Assembly: GCA_029721435.1 (NCBI GenBank)
Contig: CM056574.1
Location: 7,706,001-7,770,000 of the forward strand
Length of the DNA: 64,000 bases
Reading direction: 5' to 3'
Source: Gymnothorax reevesii
Taxonomy: Eukaryota; Chordata; Actinopteri; Anguilliformes; Muraenidae
Part shown: positions 1 through 11,483 of the stretch, piece by piece
Position numbering within the stretch: position 1 is the stretch's first letter
Layout of the letters: each line of letters begins with the position of its first letter
Notes under the pieces: generated by a model
Database searches by the model: none
Told to the model about the DNA's origin: nothing
The model's input: the letters and a program-made list of their open reading frames with translations, nothing else
Program-made: the position numbers and the translations under genes

Positions 1-194
1 GGTTACATTATCACATGGTCACTGAGTCACACGGCCACTGTGCTACTTGTTTGTTGGGCTGTTCGCATGATCACATGCTTCATGATGTAATGAATCGTAG
101 TGGAATGACCTGCTCATATCCTGACGAACTGCACTATCTCTGAAGATCTTCCATCGGGCCAAAAGACTCGTCTGTTTAACCAATGCCTGATGTA

Positions 195-221
195 ACACAC
201 ACACACACACACACACACACA
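195..221. repeat. (AC)n microsatellite
   Basis: Uninterrupted AC dinucleotide run of about 13 units. The flanks are unique sequence. Overlapping open frames are not genes. Confidence 0.97.
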
Positions 222-757
222 GGAAGCAGGCAGAGGTTTCACCTGAGCACCAGAATAGTGTGGACATCTGGCCTAATCCACAGACATACGCACACATAGA
301 AGGCTTGCATATTAGGAGTAGATTTGATTACAGTTTTAGCAAAAAAAATATATGTATATCGCTTCGCCAGCTGTGCATTCTGTCGATCTTGCCAGGTTTT
401 TCAGCACTGATAGAGATAAAACTAAAACGTTTGGCTCAGACTGAATTTGTCAGGACAAAGGATGACTGGAGCCAGTATCAGTCGTGTTAATGTTTGTGTT
501 CATCCATAAACTCAGATATAAATAAGGCATCTTACATCTCACACACTACATCATTTCACTATGGCAAAATGCTGATTGCTTCTGACGGTTAATAAAATAC
601 ACTGTGACACTGATTTTTACAAACAATTAAAAGAATAATTGGGCTCCATAACATAATTAGGCTCGGCTGTAATTGAAGAATCTGAGGGCTGCATTAGTGT
701 AGATGTGCTTCCACATACAGCTATTCAAAGTAATTTAATCCAAATAATTTGAGGCCG
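222..757. other. AT-rich single-copy stretch, no gene
   Basis: No splice-flanked coding frame and no recognised transposon is visible. The 3' half is AT-rich with short TAATTA-like words. Confidence 0.6.
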
Positions 758-968
758 ACACACACACACACACACACGCACACGTACTCACCCCCACACA
801 CACACACACACAGGCACTCTCACACACACACACACACACACACAGGCACACACACATACACTCACTCACACACACACGCATACACACACACACACACACA
901 CACGAATGCACACGTGCGCACACACGCATACAGGTACACACACACGCACACGCACACACACACAGGTA

Positions 969-1004
<36 letters not shown>

Positions 1005-1250
1005 GGTACACACACACACAGGCACACACACATACACTCACTCACACACACATATGCATACACATACACACACATGAATGCACACACACAGACTCACACA
1101 CACATAAACACGCACACACACATGTAGACACATGCATAGAGGCTTGGACACACACACACACACACACACATATATGGACACACACACACACGCACACATT
1201 TGGACACACACACACACACACGCATGGGCGCACACACACATACACACACA
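758..1250. repeat. Long compound CA-rich repeat block
   Basis: About 490 bp made almost wholly of CA dinucleotides, broken by words such as GGCACACA, TACACTCACTC and TTTGGACAC. Some interruptions recur: an imperfect segment with ACATACACTCACTCAC appears near 855 and again near 1031. The block therefore grew partly by duplication of larger CA-containing segments. His/Thr-rich and Cys/Val-rich frames on the two strands are artefacts of the repeat. Confidence 0.97.
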
Positions 1251-2788
1251 GTAAATGAATGGCAGTTATTTAGGGAGGGTAAGTGAAGTTCTTAGAGGAG
1301 GTGTGCTGAACAGCTCTGATGGCGATCGGTAGGAGAGTGATTTTGCCGTTTATGATTGTGGCAGAATGGGCTCTCAGGAAGGATGACAGGGCGCAGTTAT
1401 TTCAGCAGATACCTGCTCCAGTGCACCGGAGCCGCGACACAGCTGAGGAATGTAATGACAGAGCCCCGATGACAGGCCAGAGGATTCCGCATTTCGCTCG
1501 ATGGCCATTTTGGAAATAAAAAATGAAGGACTGACGGCTGCGCGGCGGGTGTCCGAAGCAGGCAGGTTTTCAATAAGAACGGAGAACCACTAAAATGAGT
1601 GCAGCAAAAAAAAATGTCCCACCAAGGACACCGTACAACACCTTTCCGGCAACAGGTTCGGTGGCGTAATCTGAGCCGTAATGAGGTAAATTCCTCTCTA
1701 ATGGGAGTGATGGATCAGCGCAGATGGCAGACGGGGTGTAACAGAGAGAGGATATAAGCAGGATCTGCTGTAATTAATCAGCTCACTGCAGTGCAAAGGC
1801 CGTTCCCACAATGAGCACAGCGAGCGCAGTCAGACTTTAGGAGCTGCGCTTCTCTGTAATTATGCTGCCGCAGGATTTAAAGGGCTTACAGCTCTGACTG
1901 CACATACAGACGGCACGCTGACTCATGATCGACCAGGCTAAAGGTGACGGCTTGACAGCCTCCTAAAAAAGTAAACAATAATGAGAATAGTGCAGCTATT
2001 TGTTTCATAAATTTGAAATACAATTATGGAATGTACAAAATTAGTTGCATTCTTTTTGGCATTATTACTGATAAAAAGAGACAGGGAACTGAAGAAGAAA
2101 TGTAGCCAAGACGCAAGCAGTATAAGGTAACCTAATACACAGTGAGTATGGCCTAAATGTAGGAAAAACAGTGTGTGTATTTATTATGATTATAATGAGG
2201 ATGATGATTATTATTATTACTATTATTTTGTCCACACAAGCAGAATGGTAGAAAGATTATTTGTCTGGTAAAATACACAGTTCTTCCATGATCCTATTTC
2301 TGGAAAAAAAAAAAAAAAAAAAAGTAATAAAAACACAATCAGCTCCAAACCACAGTTGGAGGCCGAGCTCTTTTCTGCACAACGCTGTTAAATTCTGGGC
2401 CATTTTAGGCCAAACGAGGCACATTCTCAGTGTCAGTTTCCCTCCTTAAGAGCTCGGTCTGTAGCCTCCAGTGTGCAAACTGCACTTTAATGACTGCCAT
2501 ACGCTGCAATGCAAAATAAATCATTGAAGATTATTATTATTGATGTGGTCCCGAGCTGCATTAAGCAAAAGTAAATAATGTAGCAAGGAGACCCTGGGTA
2601 TTCTCTCAGGTTATAAATAGTGATGCAAAATAAAATTTTCTCAACCAGGCCCCACTTAGACAGAATGCAGGTCTGTGTATTTAAAATGCATCATGGTTTC
2701 GCTAAACTTTATTTATTAGCATTTATCTAGCAAAAGCAGGTTTATCATGAGGTTAATCTACACTGGAGCAGCACTGCTAGTAATGCAG
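1251..2788. other. Single-copy non-coding stretch
   Basis: No coding exon recognised. The part around 1660-1900 has even base composition with TAATTAATCAG- and TGTAATTATG-type words, as often seen in regulatory non-coding DNA; this is only suggestive. A 20-base A run lies at 2304-2323 and a short ATT-rich patch at 2195-2228. Confidence 0.5.
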
Positions 2789-2807
2789 TGGCCACCAGGG
2801 GGAGTTA
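2789..2807 (+). promoter_or_regulatory. Candidate CTCF-binding site
   Basis: TGGCCACCAGGGGGAGTTA closely matches the vertebrate CTCF core (CCACCAGGGGGC with flanking TGG), departing at the C of GGGGGC and part of the 3' flank. Orientation is forward. Occupancy is not known. Confidence 0.5.
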
Positions 2808-4375
2808 TATTGTGCTGTACAGAACACGACCGGATCTCAGAATTTGAAGCACCTCTGTGCGTTTATGTCCACATTTGTGAACTGACCCCGTACAGGTAGT
2901 CTGATCCCAGATCAGTCCCCATCATTGGTGGAAAATCCAATTCCAGACAGTAAAAGTCCTAAACTGGAATTTGTCATCAGCATCTGTATCAGAGCACTTC
3001 TGTGTCGAGAAACACAGAGATTTTCTCAGCTAAATTGGGGGGTTGGCACATGTAATTCAACTCCAGTGCTGGACTCGTGAATGTTTTTCACCAAGGAGCG
3101 AAACACTAATGCAGCCAAAGTCACAGCACAGCACTGACTGCTAAACACCAAACACGGAGTGAAGGTGGGATTTAAACACCCCTAGAAACTGATGATTCAA
3201 GAAACAGTTTCATTTTGAAATAATCATATAAATTCAATGAAAAAAAAAAAAAAGGCAGTTCAGCAGTTACTGTTGGCAGGCGATCGAATGAAATGAAACT
3301 GAAAACAACGATTCAAATGCATACAATTTCGTGTCCAAATGAAGAACTTACCCCTTAGTGATAAGAGCTGCTTTAATTGAGAGAGCTGAATGTTCGCAGA
3401 GTCAGTAATGAAGGAAAATGATTGCGCACTGATCCAGATCACTCATCTGTGAGAAGGAATATTTTACACCCTCGCTCCTCAATCTGCAGCTGCCGCAGCA
3501 GCAGTACACTTACACCACTAATACTAATTCTATTACTACCACTAATTATACTATTAATATTAATACTACTTATAATAATACTACGATTACTACTACTGCT
3601 GCCACTGCTGCTACTGTTATAAACTGGCACCTTTCTGCCAGTTATTTAAACAGTAATTTTACATTCAGTTTATGACAGAGGTTCCATGTATGTTAACTGT
3701 AAACCACAGTTAAATGTGGGCAGGACTCTACTTACAGTTCAAATAACAAGGAGACAATGCTTTAATGAAACTGTAAAATTCAGTCAATTTACAACATACA
3801 ACATACAATATATAACTACTACTTCTAATAACAACAGCAACAACAACAACAACAATAATAATAATAATAATGGAAGCATGTTTTTCTCGATGCCACAGGC
3901 ACAGCTGGACTCTGTCAGTATCAGGACAGATGAACACATGAATGTAACGCCACAGACGAACTCTCGTGCTGAAGGGCCCTGTGTAGCGCGTCCCCAGAAA
4001 CACAGTCTCATCTGCATGTGCAGGGCACAGACAGCTGGAGTAATGAGCTGTAAGCAGGTGAGAGACACTCGTTCCCTCGCTCGAACCCCAGCGAGATGAG
4101 TGGAGATGGCAGAGAGCGGTAATCACGATCTGCCCATCACACAGGTGCACTCAAACACTCCCAGTGCCGCAGCACAGGGCCCACACGCCTCTTTAAAATA
4201 TTAATAACCGGCTGGGTAATATTAATCCTGGGCTCATAAGAGTCCGATGGAAAGGACTGTGATGTGTACAGACTGATAAGGGAGCAAACAGTCCTCCATA
4301 CCACAGATAAAGGAGAGAGTGGTCTCACTCAGAATCGCCTGATACTTATTTTCCACTCTTATCACTGATTGAGGC
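2808..4375. other. Non-coding stretch with trinucleotide-rich patches
   Basis: Holds a degenerate ACT/ATT/TAC trinucleotide patch at about 3519-3620 and an (AAC)n(AAT)n microsatellite at 3829-3871. The 60-140 aa frames that cross them encode homopolymer runs of Asn, Leu or Ile and are not credible genes. The rest is unique sequence without a recognised exon. Confidence 0.6.
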
Positions 4376-4700
4376 CAACAGTAGGATGTAGCATGCAGTA
4401 TGTGGCCTACTCCTAAGCATACTCGTATTACACAGATACTTGGAAGAATACTGCACAGGCCAAATTTCACAGTCCGCAGTCCTAAACCCCACAATGCAAT
4501 GTGGACAGCATTTCCACCAACATCAAAGTGATCTTAATTGCCCAGTGGTCATGTGATTTCGAAGAGCACGGTGTGCTTATTGTCACATACTGGCTACTCC
4601 ATTGTATACTATGATGGATAGTAGCATGTAGTGCTTGGTGCATACTGGAGCAGTATGCAGTATGGACTCAAGTATGTGAACTTGGCCAGTCTCTCCTCCA
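4376..4700. mobile_element. Probable fold-back MITE
   Basis: The ends carry related, inverted versions of words such as AGTAGGATGTAGCATGCAGTATG and CATACTTGAG: GTAGGATGTAGCATG near 4381 against GGATAGTAGCATGTAG near 4615-4632, and GCATACTCG near 4418 against CAGTATGGACTCAAGTATG near 4656. This pattern is common in short non-autonomous fish DNA transposons. No clean target-site duplication was identified, so the edges are approximate. Confidence 0.4.
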
Positions 4701-5329
4701 GCTGCGAATATCACACCTGCTGAGACGGTCGTGGACATGAACTCGTTTCTTGGTTTCTTTCCGCTAGCAGGAATTAACATGCTAATAATGCTCCAATTCC
4801 CAGCCCATTTTGCAGCAGCGCGCAATTAGCGCTCCGGATCGCCGCTCCCTCACTGTCTCCCGCACTTCAGCTTCTACAAAGTGGCTTTTTGTGTCTGCAG
4901 TTTAATTCAATAACCTCACTTAGAGGTGTGGACGAGAGTGTGCTGGCCCGTTAGAGCAGGAGACATTTGTAGAATCTGGAGATGGCTGATAAGCTTGGTC
5001 CAGAGCCAGGCCCAATTATAGCGATAAAACTTTTGTGGACTTCCCCCCAGAAGGCTCGCTCAGCCTGCATGTGGAGGGTGTCCCTGGGGGGGGGGGTTAG
5101 TTGACACAATGCCCCGGTGGTCCCCAATGAAGTTAAAGTCCAGTTTTATTAATCTGTTTAAAATAATCTACACCTCTGGGAATTTCGTAATATGTTCATA
5201 TGTTCAATATCCTGTGAAGAAATCACTTATCTACAGTACTTAAAGCCCAATTTATCTATATAGTAATTAATTTTAAGACTTTTTCCGACAACTGCATCAT
5301 ATTAGTACATATTCATATCTTGTTTGGTC
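4701..5329. other. Non-coding stretch with a short G run
   Basis: Unique sequence. An 11-base G run at 5086-5096 is the only low-complexity feature. No gene seen. Confidence 0.6.
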
Positions 5330-5600
5330 TTGTTATTCTCAGGGGAATCTGAGGAGTTGAATGGAGTATGTTTCATTCCCATTGAAATTATGGTTCATTC
5401 CCTTTTGGAAACTCCTGAAAATTGGTCAGAATCCTCTCGGGTAATCACCCTACTCTCCTCTCTCAGCTAGATTGTTTTATTACATCCTCCAAATGGTGGA
5501 AACCCAAAAACCAGATTCAACCCCCCTTCCAGGGTGTTTTTGGCCATGCTGCCTGGATCAAAGATGTGGTTTGGCTTAAAGGAAAGAGAAAGATTCCATT

Positions 5601-5717
5601 CGGGGAGGATCGTGTCCGATTCCTCCCCGCGCACGTGAGTGCGTGTGTAATACCCGATCAATATATTCGGAGAGAATCTTATCCGGTCTCTCCCCGCGCA
5701 CGTCAGGGCGTGTGTCG
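5601..5717. repeat. Two-copy 67-bp tandem duplication
   Basis: A diverged segment (CGGGGAGGATCGTGTCCG followed by CTCCCCGCGCACGTGAG) recurs 67 bp later as CGGAGAGAATCTTATCCG followed by CTCCCCGCGCACGTCAG. It lies just upstream of an LTR-like stretch and may belong to the same retroelement remnant. Confidence 0.7.
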
Positions 5718-5884
5718 CTTTTCCTCCAGATATGAATTTATTCTCCTCTTCTAAATTGTGTGTAACTTGTAATTGGCTCAACGTTGATTTGTTTGATCTA
5801 AGCTTTAGCCTACCTGGTGAATAAATTATTGTTATTCCTTTAAGCTTTCATGGTCTCAGTGGCTCCTAATCCTTTTATTCTTTC

Positions 5885-6420
5885 TAGCCATGTTACGACC
5901 GGTACTTAGGGGGCGATTCCTTACCATCCCAGACTAGCTAGCTGATGTTTGTAGGTAGTGATGGGTTTTAAGTGGGATTGCAGATTACAGTCTACCCCTA
6001 AGGGGTTTATGTAGTACAGGTCCTGGGGATTTGGCCTTAAGGGCACCCTTAGGCTCATAAGCTGGTGCCTGGCCGATCCCCTTAAGGGGCCCGGTGGTGT
6101 ATATAAACCTGGGTTCATGACATGTTTATGCTCTGTGCTACTATGTTTATGCCAAGATGCTACTATCATGGTAATTTCTTCCATCCTCTAGAACTATCAC
6201 CGAACTAAGATCCGGCAACTCCGTTATTACCCGGGGACTTCGGTTGAGTAACTGGTTTTCGCAAAAGAGTCTGGTGGCGTAGCTGCCCCGAGATTCACGC
6301 ATGTTGCCCCTAAAATATAAATTCTAACTCTAATTTGGAGTCAGATATTTACCTAATGTACTATGGAGTCAGATTAATTGTAACCGTTGTGCTTTTGTGC
6401 CCCATTCTTTGAACGGAAAA
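5885..6420 (+). mobile_element. LTR-like segment (retroelement remnant), tentative
   Basis: An AATAAA signal at 5820, the start TGTTACGACCGG near 5893 and a TATA box (GTATATAAACC) near 6098 give the order expected of LTR ends, with U3 and promoter to the right. A small GGAGTCAGAT direct repeat follows at about 6338 and 6365. I see no primer-binding site, polypurine tract, gag/pol frame or matching second LTR. It could be a solo LTR, a fragment, or another promoter-bearing repeat. Confidence 0.3.
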
Positions 6421-6589
6421 ATATATATCCATTTTATTATTATGTGAATCACACCAGCCACGCGAGTTAACGCCAGCCAAAAGAACACGTGAAGCCTTCA
6501 GCCCCTGTAATCTCCATCATTGGTATTGTTTTGTGGGGTTTTACACGTGCAGAAATACAAACACACACAGATTATGGACTGTGTTTATA

Positions 6590-6785
6590 TAGCGACCTAG
6601 TCACATGATATGACCCCAAAGCACTTAACAACTATGCCTCACATTCACCATGATGTCATAGGCTGTCATGAGGAGCAGTGCGGGGTTCAGTGTTTTGCTC
6701 AGGAGGAGCCAGGGATCGAACCGGGAACTTTCTGATTGCTGGGCCACCCGCTCTACCTCCTGAGCCGAGCCACGCCACCCCAACG
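6590..6785 (-). mobile_element. tRNA-derived SINE
   Basis: On the minus strand an A-box-like GGCTCAGGAGGTAGAGCGGG (6747-6766) is followed 25 bases later by a B box GGTTCGATCCC (6712-6722). This is the internal RNA polymerase III promoter of a tRNA-derived SINE. The downstream tail contains CTGAGCAAAACACTGAACCC and AAGCACTTTGGGG, words typical of abundant fish SINEs. The 5' (head) side abuts a CA-rich block. It is not a functional tRNA: no tRNA cloverleaf 3' half or acceptor pairing is evident. Confidence 0.8.
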
Positions 6786-6789
6786 TAGC

Positions 6790-7048
6790 ACATAGATCAT
6801 GAACACAAGCACAAGTGCACACCTGCACGCACATATACAAACACACATGCCAGGCACATAGGCACACACAAACACACACACACACAAGTACAAACACGTG
6901 TGCGCGCACGCACACAGCACTCAAGCAAACACACACGCACAAGTAGCACACGCGTGCACGCACACACAGCACTCAAGCTACAAACACACATACACACGCA
7001 CAAGTACACACACACAGGCACGCGCGCACACGCACAGCACTCAAGCAT

Positions 7049-7090
<42 letters not shown>
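6790..7090. repeat. CA-rich block with three ~62-bp higher-order units
   Basis: CA repeats interspersed with CAGCACTCAAGC, which appears three times (near 6916, 6967 and 7036) at 50-70 bp spacing, each followed by a similar CA/GC-rich segment. This is a minisatellite built out of microsatellite sequence. It ends in a 34-base AC run. Confidence 0.9.
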
Positions 7091-8675
7091 ACATGCACAC
7101 AAGGGTATGTTAAATCTCAGTTACTCCGGAAAAAAAAAAAAAAAAAAACTTCACAGGGTTATGGACATAGTCTGTTTTCCTGAACTTTAAAGTGCAAGAT
7201 TAAACTCTCTCTCTCACAGCAGTTTGCCAAGTTAAATTTAGTCACTGTCGAATAGGTTAAAATGACGTTGGCACTGATGCGCGGAGCAGTGGCAAATTTT
7301 CACAGTGATCAACAAATAAGGACAAAAGATGGGATTTGATGCAATAATTCAGTGGCGTGTGGTGTTGCGTTGAGGAAATAAATGCCAGCAAGGGTCGTGC
7401 ACCTCATTTTCTTCTGTTATCACAGTCTGTCGTTCTTTTCTATGCTTTTCCAGGCTGATATAAATTCACTGACCCTTTATTTTTGGTTCCACCTGATGGG
7501 CCAGTGTCGTGTGTAGATCTGTTTGAATGTGCTGCTAACACAGGGAGGCCGGTTACTTGAAAAAGAAAAGCAATTTAGAAAAATGAGGAGAACCAGCTAG
7601 TATCTGTAGTGTTTAACAAAGGTTCCTTAATTTAGCCTTCCCCAACGGGGACCGTAATGCATGCAAGATGACAGGTTGTCTCCTGCAAAATCCATCGCTG
7701 ACGAAAGCCACTGAAGCCTGTTATTGAAACATGAGATTGTGCGAGTGAGACAATGAAAGAGCGTAATGTGCATTAACCCACATGCCAGAATACGGAGGAT
7801 GTTCAATCAGCAGCGCGATTTGAGCTGTGTTCTTCTTAACGCCGCGTCGCCTGGTATTACCTCCCTTTTCGCGGAGGAGAACAGGTTGATCCAAACTACC
7901 TGACAACACGAACCTCTGCGTAGCTGCATCATCAAGCATATAATTCATACTTTCCGCGTCCGCCTGCTCGTGTGGGTCTGCCTTGATCCGCACGGCGTAA
8001 ATTTCACCAACCCTCCATGTCTAACCCGTTCACGCACAGCCCAAAATGTATGATCGCGTGAATTGTATGCAGAGTAAGGCCGTCGACTGCGCACACACTG
8101 CAGATAACAAAATGGATGCTCATACTTATGGTGCTTTGCCATTACCAACAGGAATAGCAGTGCATAGCATGTCAGACCGAAGTAGAACTACAGTGTGTAG
8201 TAAAATAAATGGGTCCGCAAGCCTGTCCACGCGACCGGTAAAAGTCCACAGCAGTGTGCAGATGGGAAATGTGGACAGAAAGTCCTGGCCCTCAGCTTCA
8301 TTCACGGCGAAGGTGATCCGTTATCTCCCGCGATCCCCGCAGGCCCATCTGTGGAGAGGCGAGGCACAGTTTTGTCTGAGGGTCAGTGGGTGAACTAAGT
8401 TGCAGGGACACCGGTGCGCTTACACTCGCTTGACGGCTCCCGGGAATATCGGACACCTTTCAAACACGATGCAGCGCCTTTGTACGAGAGCATCAGGGCC
8501 GCAAACTCATAAAAGAAGTTACTTTCCCGTCGGAAAGATTCGGGGCGCTGGAGTCAGACTCGGGGCTGGCGCAGCACATTTTATGACTCAATCCTTTCTT
8601 TCTTCCTGCCAAACTTCCCGAGATAATGGAGGGATGAGGGGAGCGATGGTGGCGGATGTGATCTCAAGTTCTCAG

Positions 8676-8678
<3 letters not shown>
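7091..8678. other. Single-copy non-coding stretch
   Basis: An A run at about 7131-7148 is the only low-complexity tract. The part from about 7620 to 8640 is richer in CpG and in even-composition sequence than its surroundings but holds no frame I recognise as an exon. The 90-115 aa frames here show no family signature. Confidence 0.5.

Positions 8679-8710
<32 letters not shown>
8679..8710. repeat. (AG)n microsatellite
   Basis: Pure AG run of about 16 units, continued by degenerate GAGAGAG to about 8730. Confidence 0.97.
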
Positions 8711-8713
<3 letters not shown>

Positions 8714-9099
8714 GTGAGAGAGAGTGTCTCTTCAGGCAGTGAGGTGAAAAGAATCACGGATTGAGCGGCGCGGCATTGAGGAGGCAAAATCAAACGTATC
8801 AGCACAGGCCAGAAATCAAAATACGCCTCCCATTCAAAGGGGCTCCTGAATGATTGACACCTGTGACTGAAGGCGCGCTAAAAAGATTAGAAACAAATAC
8901 ATAAAAAGATAAACACAAAACATCAACATCTAAGACATACTGTACATTATTACTGATTCAACAGAACCAACCAGAATTATTAATCCATTTAATTATAAAT
9001 CAATTTCGCCCAATTGCTCAATTAATAGCAGACCTGGACTGGTACTTAGTGTAGCCACCTCAGGGATAGATAACAGCATAGAGTCATCTTCTGCAGCGT
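8711..9099. other. AT-rich non-coding stretch
   Basis: No gene or repeat recognised apart from the weak GA tail at its start. Confidence 0.6.
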
Positions 9100-9690
9100 T
9101 TGACAAGGTTAAGGTTCACATTTGAGGGAATTTTGGGCCGTTCGTCTGATGCAGATCCTTCCCAGGTCCGTCGCAGTCTTGGGTTTGCGCTGACTGATGA
9201 CGCTCTTCAGTTCAGCCGCAGGTTTTTGATGGGATTGAGGTCTGATGACTGGCAGGATAATTGCAGAACAGCAGTACTGTGGTCACAGAGCCATCTCTGT
9301 GTGGATTTGAGCTGGGCTGTGGGTCACTGTCTCTCTGGATGTTCGCCCAGCTCTCAGCCCTCTGGCAGCAGAAACCAGATTTTCAGCCAAAATTACTTGA
9401 TTTTCAGTGAAATCCATTGAACCGCTGATCTTAACCAGAGCCCCTGGACGTCAGGAGTTATATTAGGCCCAGAACATCACTGATCCGCATCATACTTCAC
9501 CGCAGGTGTGAAGTGCCTCTCCTTCTATGAGTCTCTCCATCACAACACTAAACATGTTGATGCTGTTTCTGACCGAACTCTGACAAGTTCTGTCTTCAGA
9601 CCGTAATCGATCACAACCATCGGACCACATGCAAAAACACCCACGGAAGCATGTCATAAAAATGTGATTACACACCCTTACACGCACATC
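9100..9690 (-). pseudogene. Degenerate Tc1-type transposase relic
   Basis: Read on the minus strand, the segment around 9215-9245 gives SDLNPIKNL, the Tc1 block that carries the third catalytic acid (normally SPDLNPIEXLW; here the Glu codon is replaced by Lys). It is followed, after a stop, by residues ending in PKIPSN, as in Tc1 C-termini. Further upstream on the same strand (about 9470-9510) the residues PAVKYDADQ followed by MFWG-like coding correspond to the Tc1 stretch that normally reads as a conserved VKHGGGSVMVWG-like block. Stops and frameshifts are frequent. Terminal inverted repeats were not found. It is an old, dead copy of a family different from the 18-kb element. Confidence 0.7.
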
Positions 9691-9745
9691 ACACACATAA
9701 ACAATTATCTCGCCCTGTCACATAAATGCGCCCTCTCTCAAACAC

Positions 9746-9765
9746 ATACACACACACACACACAC
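9746..9765. repeat. Short (CA)n microsatellite
   Basis: About ten CA units. Confidence 0.95.
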
Positions 9766-10153
9766 TGCCACTCAAGCCTTTACCCGCAAGAGGTCAAAAT
9801 AAATAAAAAAATCAGCGCCAAAGACACAGCAGAAACAGAATGGTGGGACATGGCCAGTAGTTTCCGTCCATCTCAGCCCAGCAGAAGCCGCTGTCTGCAG
9901 CTGCTCGGCTCCAGATCTCTGTTCCTGGGTTCTGGCCTTACAGTGATGGACTCTCTGCTGTCCTGCACACAGGTCTCTGGTACCTCACAGCAAGACCTGA
10001 GCAGCTGCTATCGCAGCCTGAACCACAAGGCCAAGGCAATCGAGCCCAGACAAGAGTTTGTATCCAGCAGCCCCTGAAGGAAATGCAAACGCAACCAATC
10101 ACAACACAGCGCATACCTGCCCCGGGTCAGAGCTCTGGGCAGTACTCAGGAAG

Positions 10154-10244
10154 GTGAGTCCAGTTGACAACCCCCAAAATAATTGTTCCCTAAGTGTTCT
10201 TCCCAAACAAATGTACTTTTTTCTCTCTCTCTTCCTGTTTCTAG
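10154..10244 (+). other. Candidate 91-bp GT-AG intron
   Basis: A strong 5' splice site (CAGGAAG then GTGAGT) is followed 91 bp later by a long pyrimidine tract and acceptor (CTCTTCCTGTTTCTAG then GAG). Short introns of this size are normal in fish. The frame starting at 10058 continues in phase 0 across the intron into a frame that stays open to about 10448. The predicted peptide is low in recognisable content and matches no family I know. The flanking exons could belong to a non-coding transcript, or the pairing could be coincidental. Confidence 0.25.
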
Positions 10245-10437
10245 GAGCTGTTGTCTCCCGTCTCCTCGAGGTGTTGCTCTGCACGCGCTCATTCCCAGCC
10301 TCGAAAGCCAGCCCCACTCAACCTGCACCTGCCTGCTGCAGTCAGTCATTCCTGTTCAGCTGCAGCTGGAGTGATGCACGCGCTGCGTCCCTGTTTGTTC
10401 CGGTTCCAGTCTCTCTATTTCACTCCAGTTCAGCCTG

Positions 10438-10442
10438 CGTGT

Positions 10443-10475
<33 letters not shown>

Positions 10476-10476
10476 T
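10438..10476. repeat. (GT)n microsatellite
   Basis: GT run of about 19 units with one GA interruption. Confidence 0.97.
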
Positions 10477-10648
10477 CAGCATGCTCACCAGATGACTGTC
10501 TTTTGTTCTCCAAGTAGCAGTGAAAAGAGGGTAACTTGTCACCTTGGTCTAAAAATCAAGTCAGTAACAACATAGAAACAACTAAGTAAAATACACAGCC
10601 AATAATTTTTGCCCTTGAGGAAAATATATGTTTTTCTTTAAAGCTGCC

Positions 10649-10757
10649 TTCACACCGGACGTGAAACAAATTTTTCGCACAACAGATTACATTCAAAGCC
10701 AATGCAATGGCGCACTGACTTTGAATGTAATCCGTCGTGCGAAAAATCCGTCGTGTG
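10649..10757. mobile_element. 109-bp fold-back MITE with near 8-bp target duplication
   Basis: Two long arms are inverted: TTTTTCGCACAACAGATTAC near 10671 pairs with GTAATCCGTCGTGCGAAAAA near 10728, continuing through ATTCAAAG/CTTTGAAT, with only a short loop between. The flanks are AAAGCTGCC (10640-10648) and AAAGCTGCT (10758-10766), fitting an 8-bp duplication with one change, as hAT elements make. No coding content. Confidence 0.6.
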
Positions 10758-10769
10758 AAAGCTGCTGAA

Positions 10770-11483
10770 TTTTTACATGCAGTTCTGAATATATGTGTCT
10801 AATATGTCCAACATTACCAAATTAAGCGGAAGTGCTATTTGTGACATGTAAATATTTAGAATATAGAAATATTTTGTAGACGAATCAGAAGCAGATCCCG
10901 TCACCTCTGACCGGACGGCTATACTTCCATGAAGTTTGGCTGCGATTTGTGTGACACGGCGATGCCAAAAACTGCTCTTCTGCGTGTTGGAACATTCCTC
11001 ATCAGGCCCAAAGAAATCAGAAAATCACTTCAGTGATTCGACCCATTTTTTCTTCGTGTTTAAAACTCAAGGGTATTTGTTCTTTGTTCTTCAGCTCGCG
11101 ACTGCATCTGCTACACAAACAGGAAAGCGCATTTTACTTTGGGAGCTCGTCTCCATGGTGAAACGATTTGTATGGGCTAATGAGTTGCTAATTAAACTTC
11201 AGTCTGTACACCACAGTCGAGCAGCAGGTTGACTGATTCATATACACATGTAAATCAATAACTTTAATCACGGAGCGAATGAAAATTAGCATCTGGAATT
11301 GTAGACACCTCATTACTTATAAAAAAAAAAAATGAAGCAATGAAGCATCAAAAATTAAAAAGAAAATAAAACTTCTGAATTGTCACTGATCCTTTTCATT
11401 CATTTAATTACAGCACTGGCCTGAGTTACATATCTGGACAACTTCCTGTTGGGTACTTCCTGCTTCCTGTTCTTTGCCTTGCA
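10770..11483. other. Non-coding stretch
   Basis: AT-rich unique sequence. A 98-aa frame at 10936-11232 has no recognised motif. A short A run lies at about 11321-11332. Confidence 0.55.

Noticed and set aside
749..1258. 169-aa His/Thr-rich open frame
   Set aside because: Pure CA microsatellite translation; no start context, splice sites or non-repeat domain.
6700..6785. Functional tRNA gene on the minus strand
   Set aside because: A and B boxes are present, but the acceptor and T-stem pairing of a tRNA is missing and the sequence runs into a SINE body.
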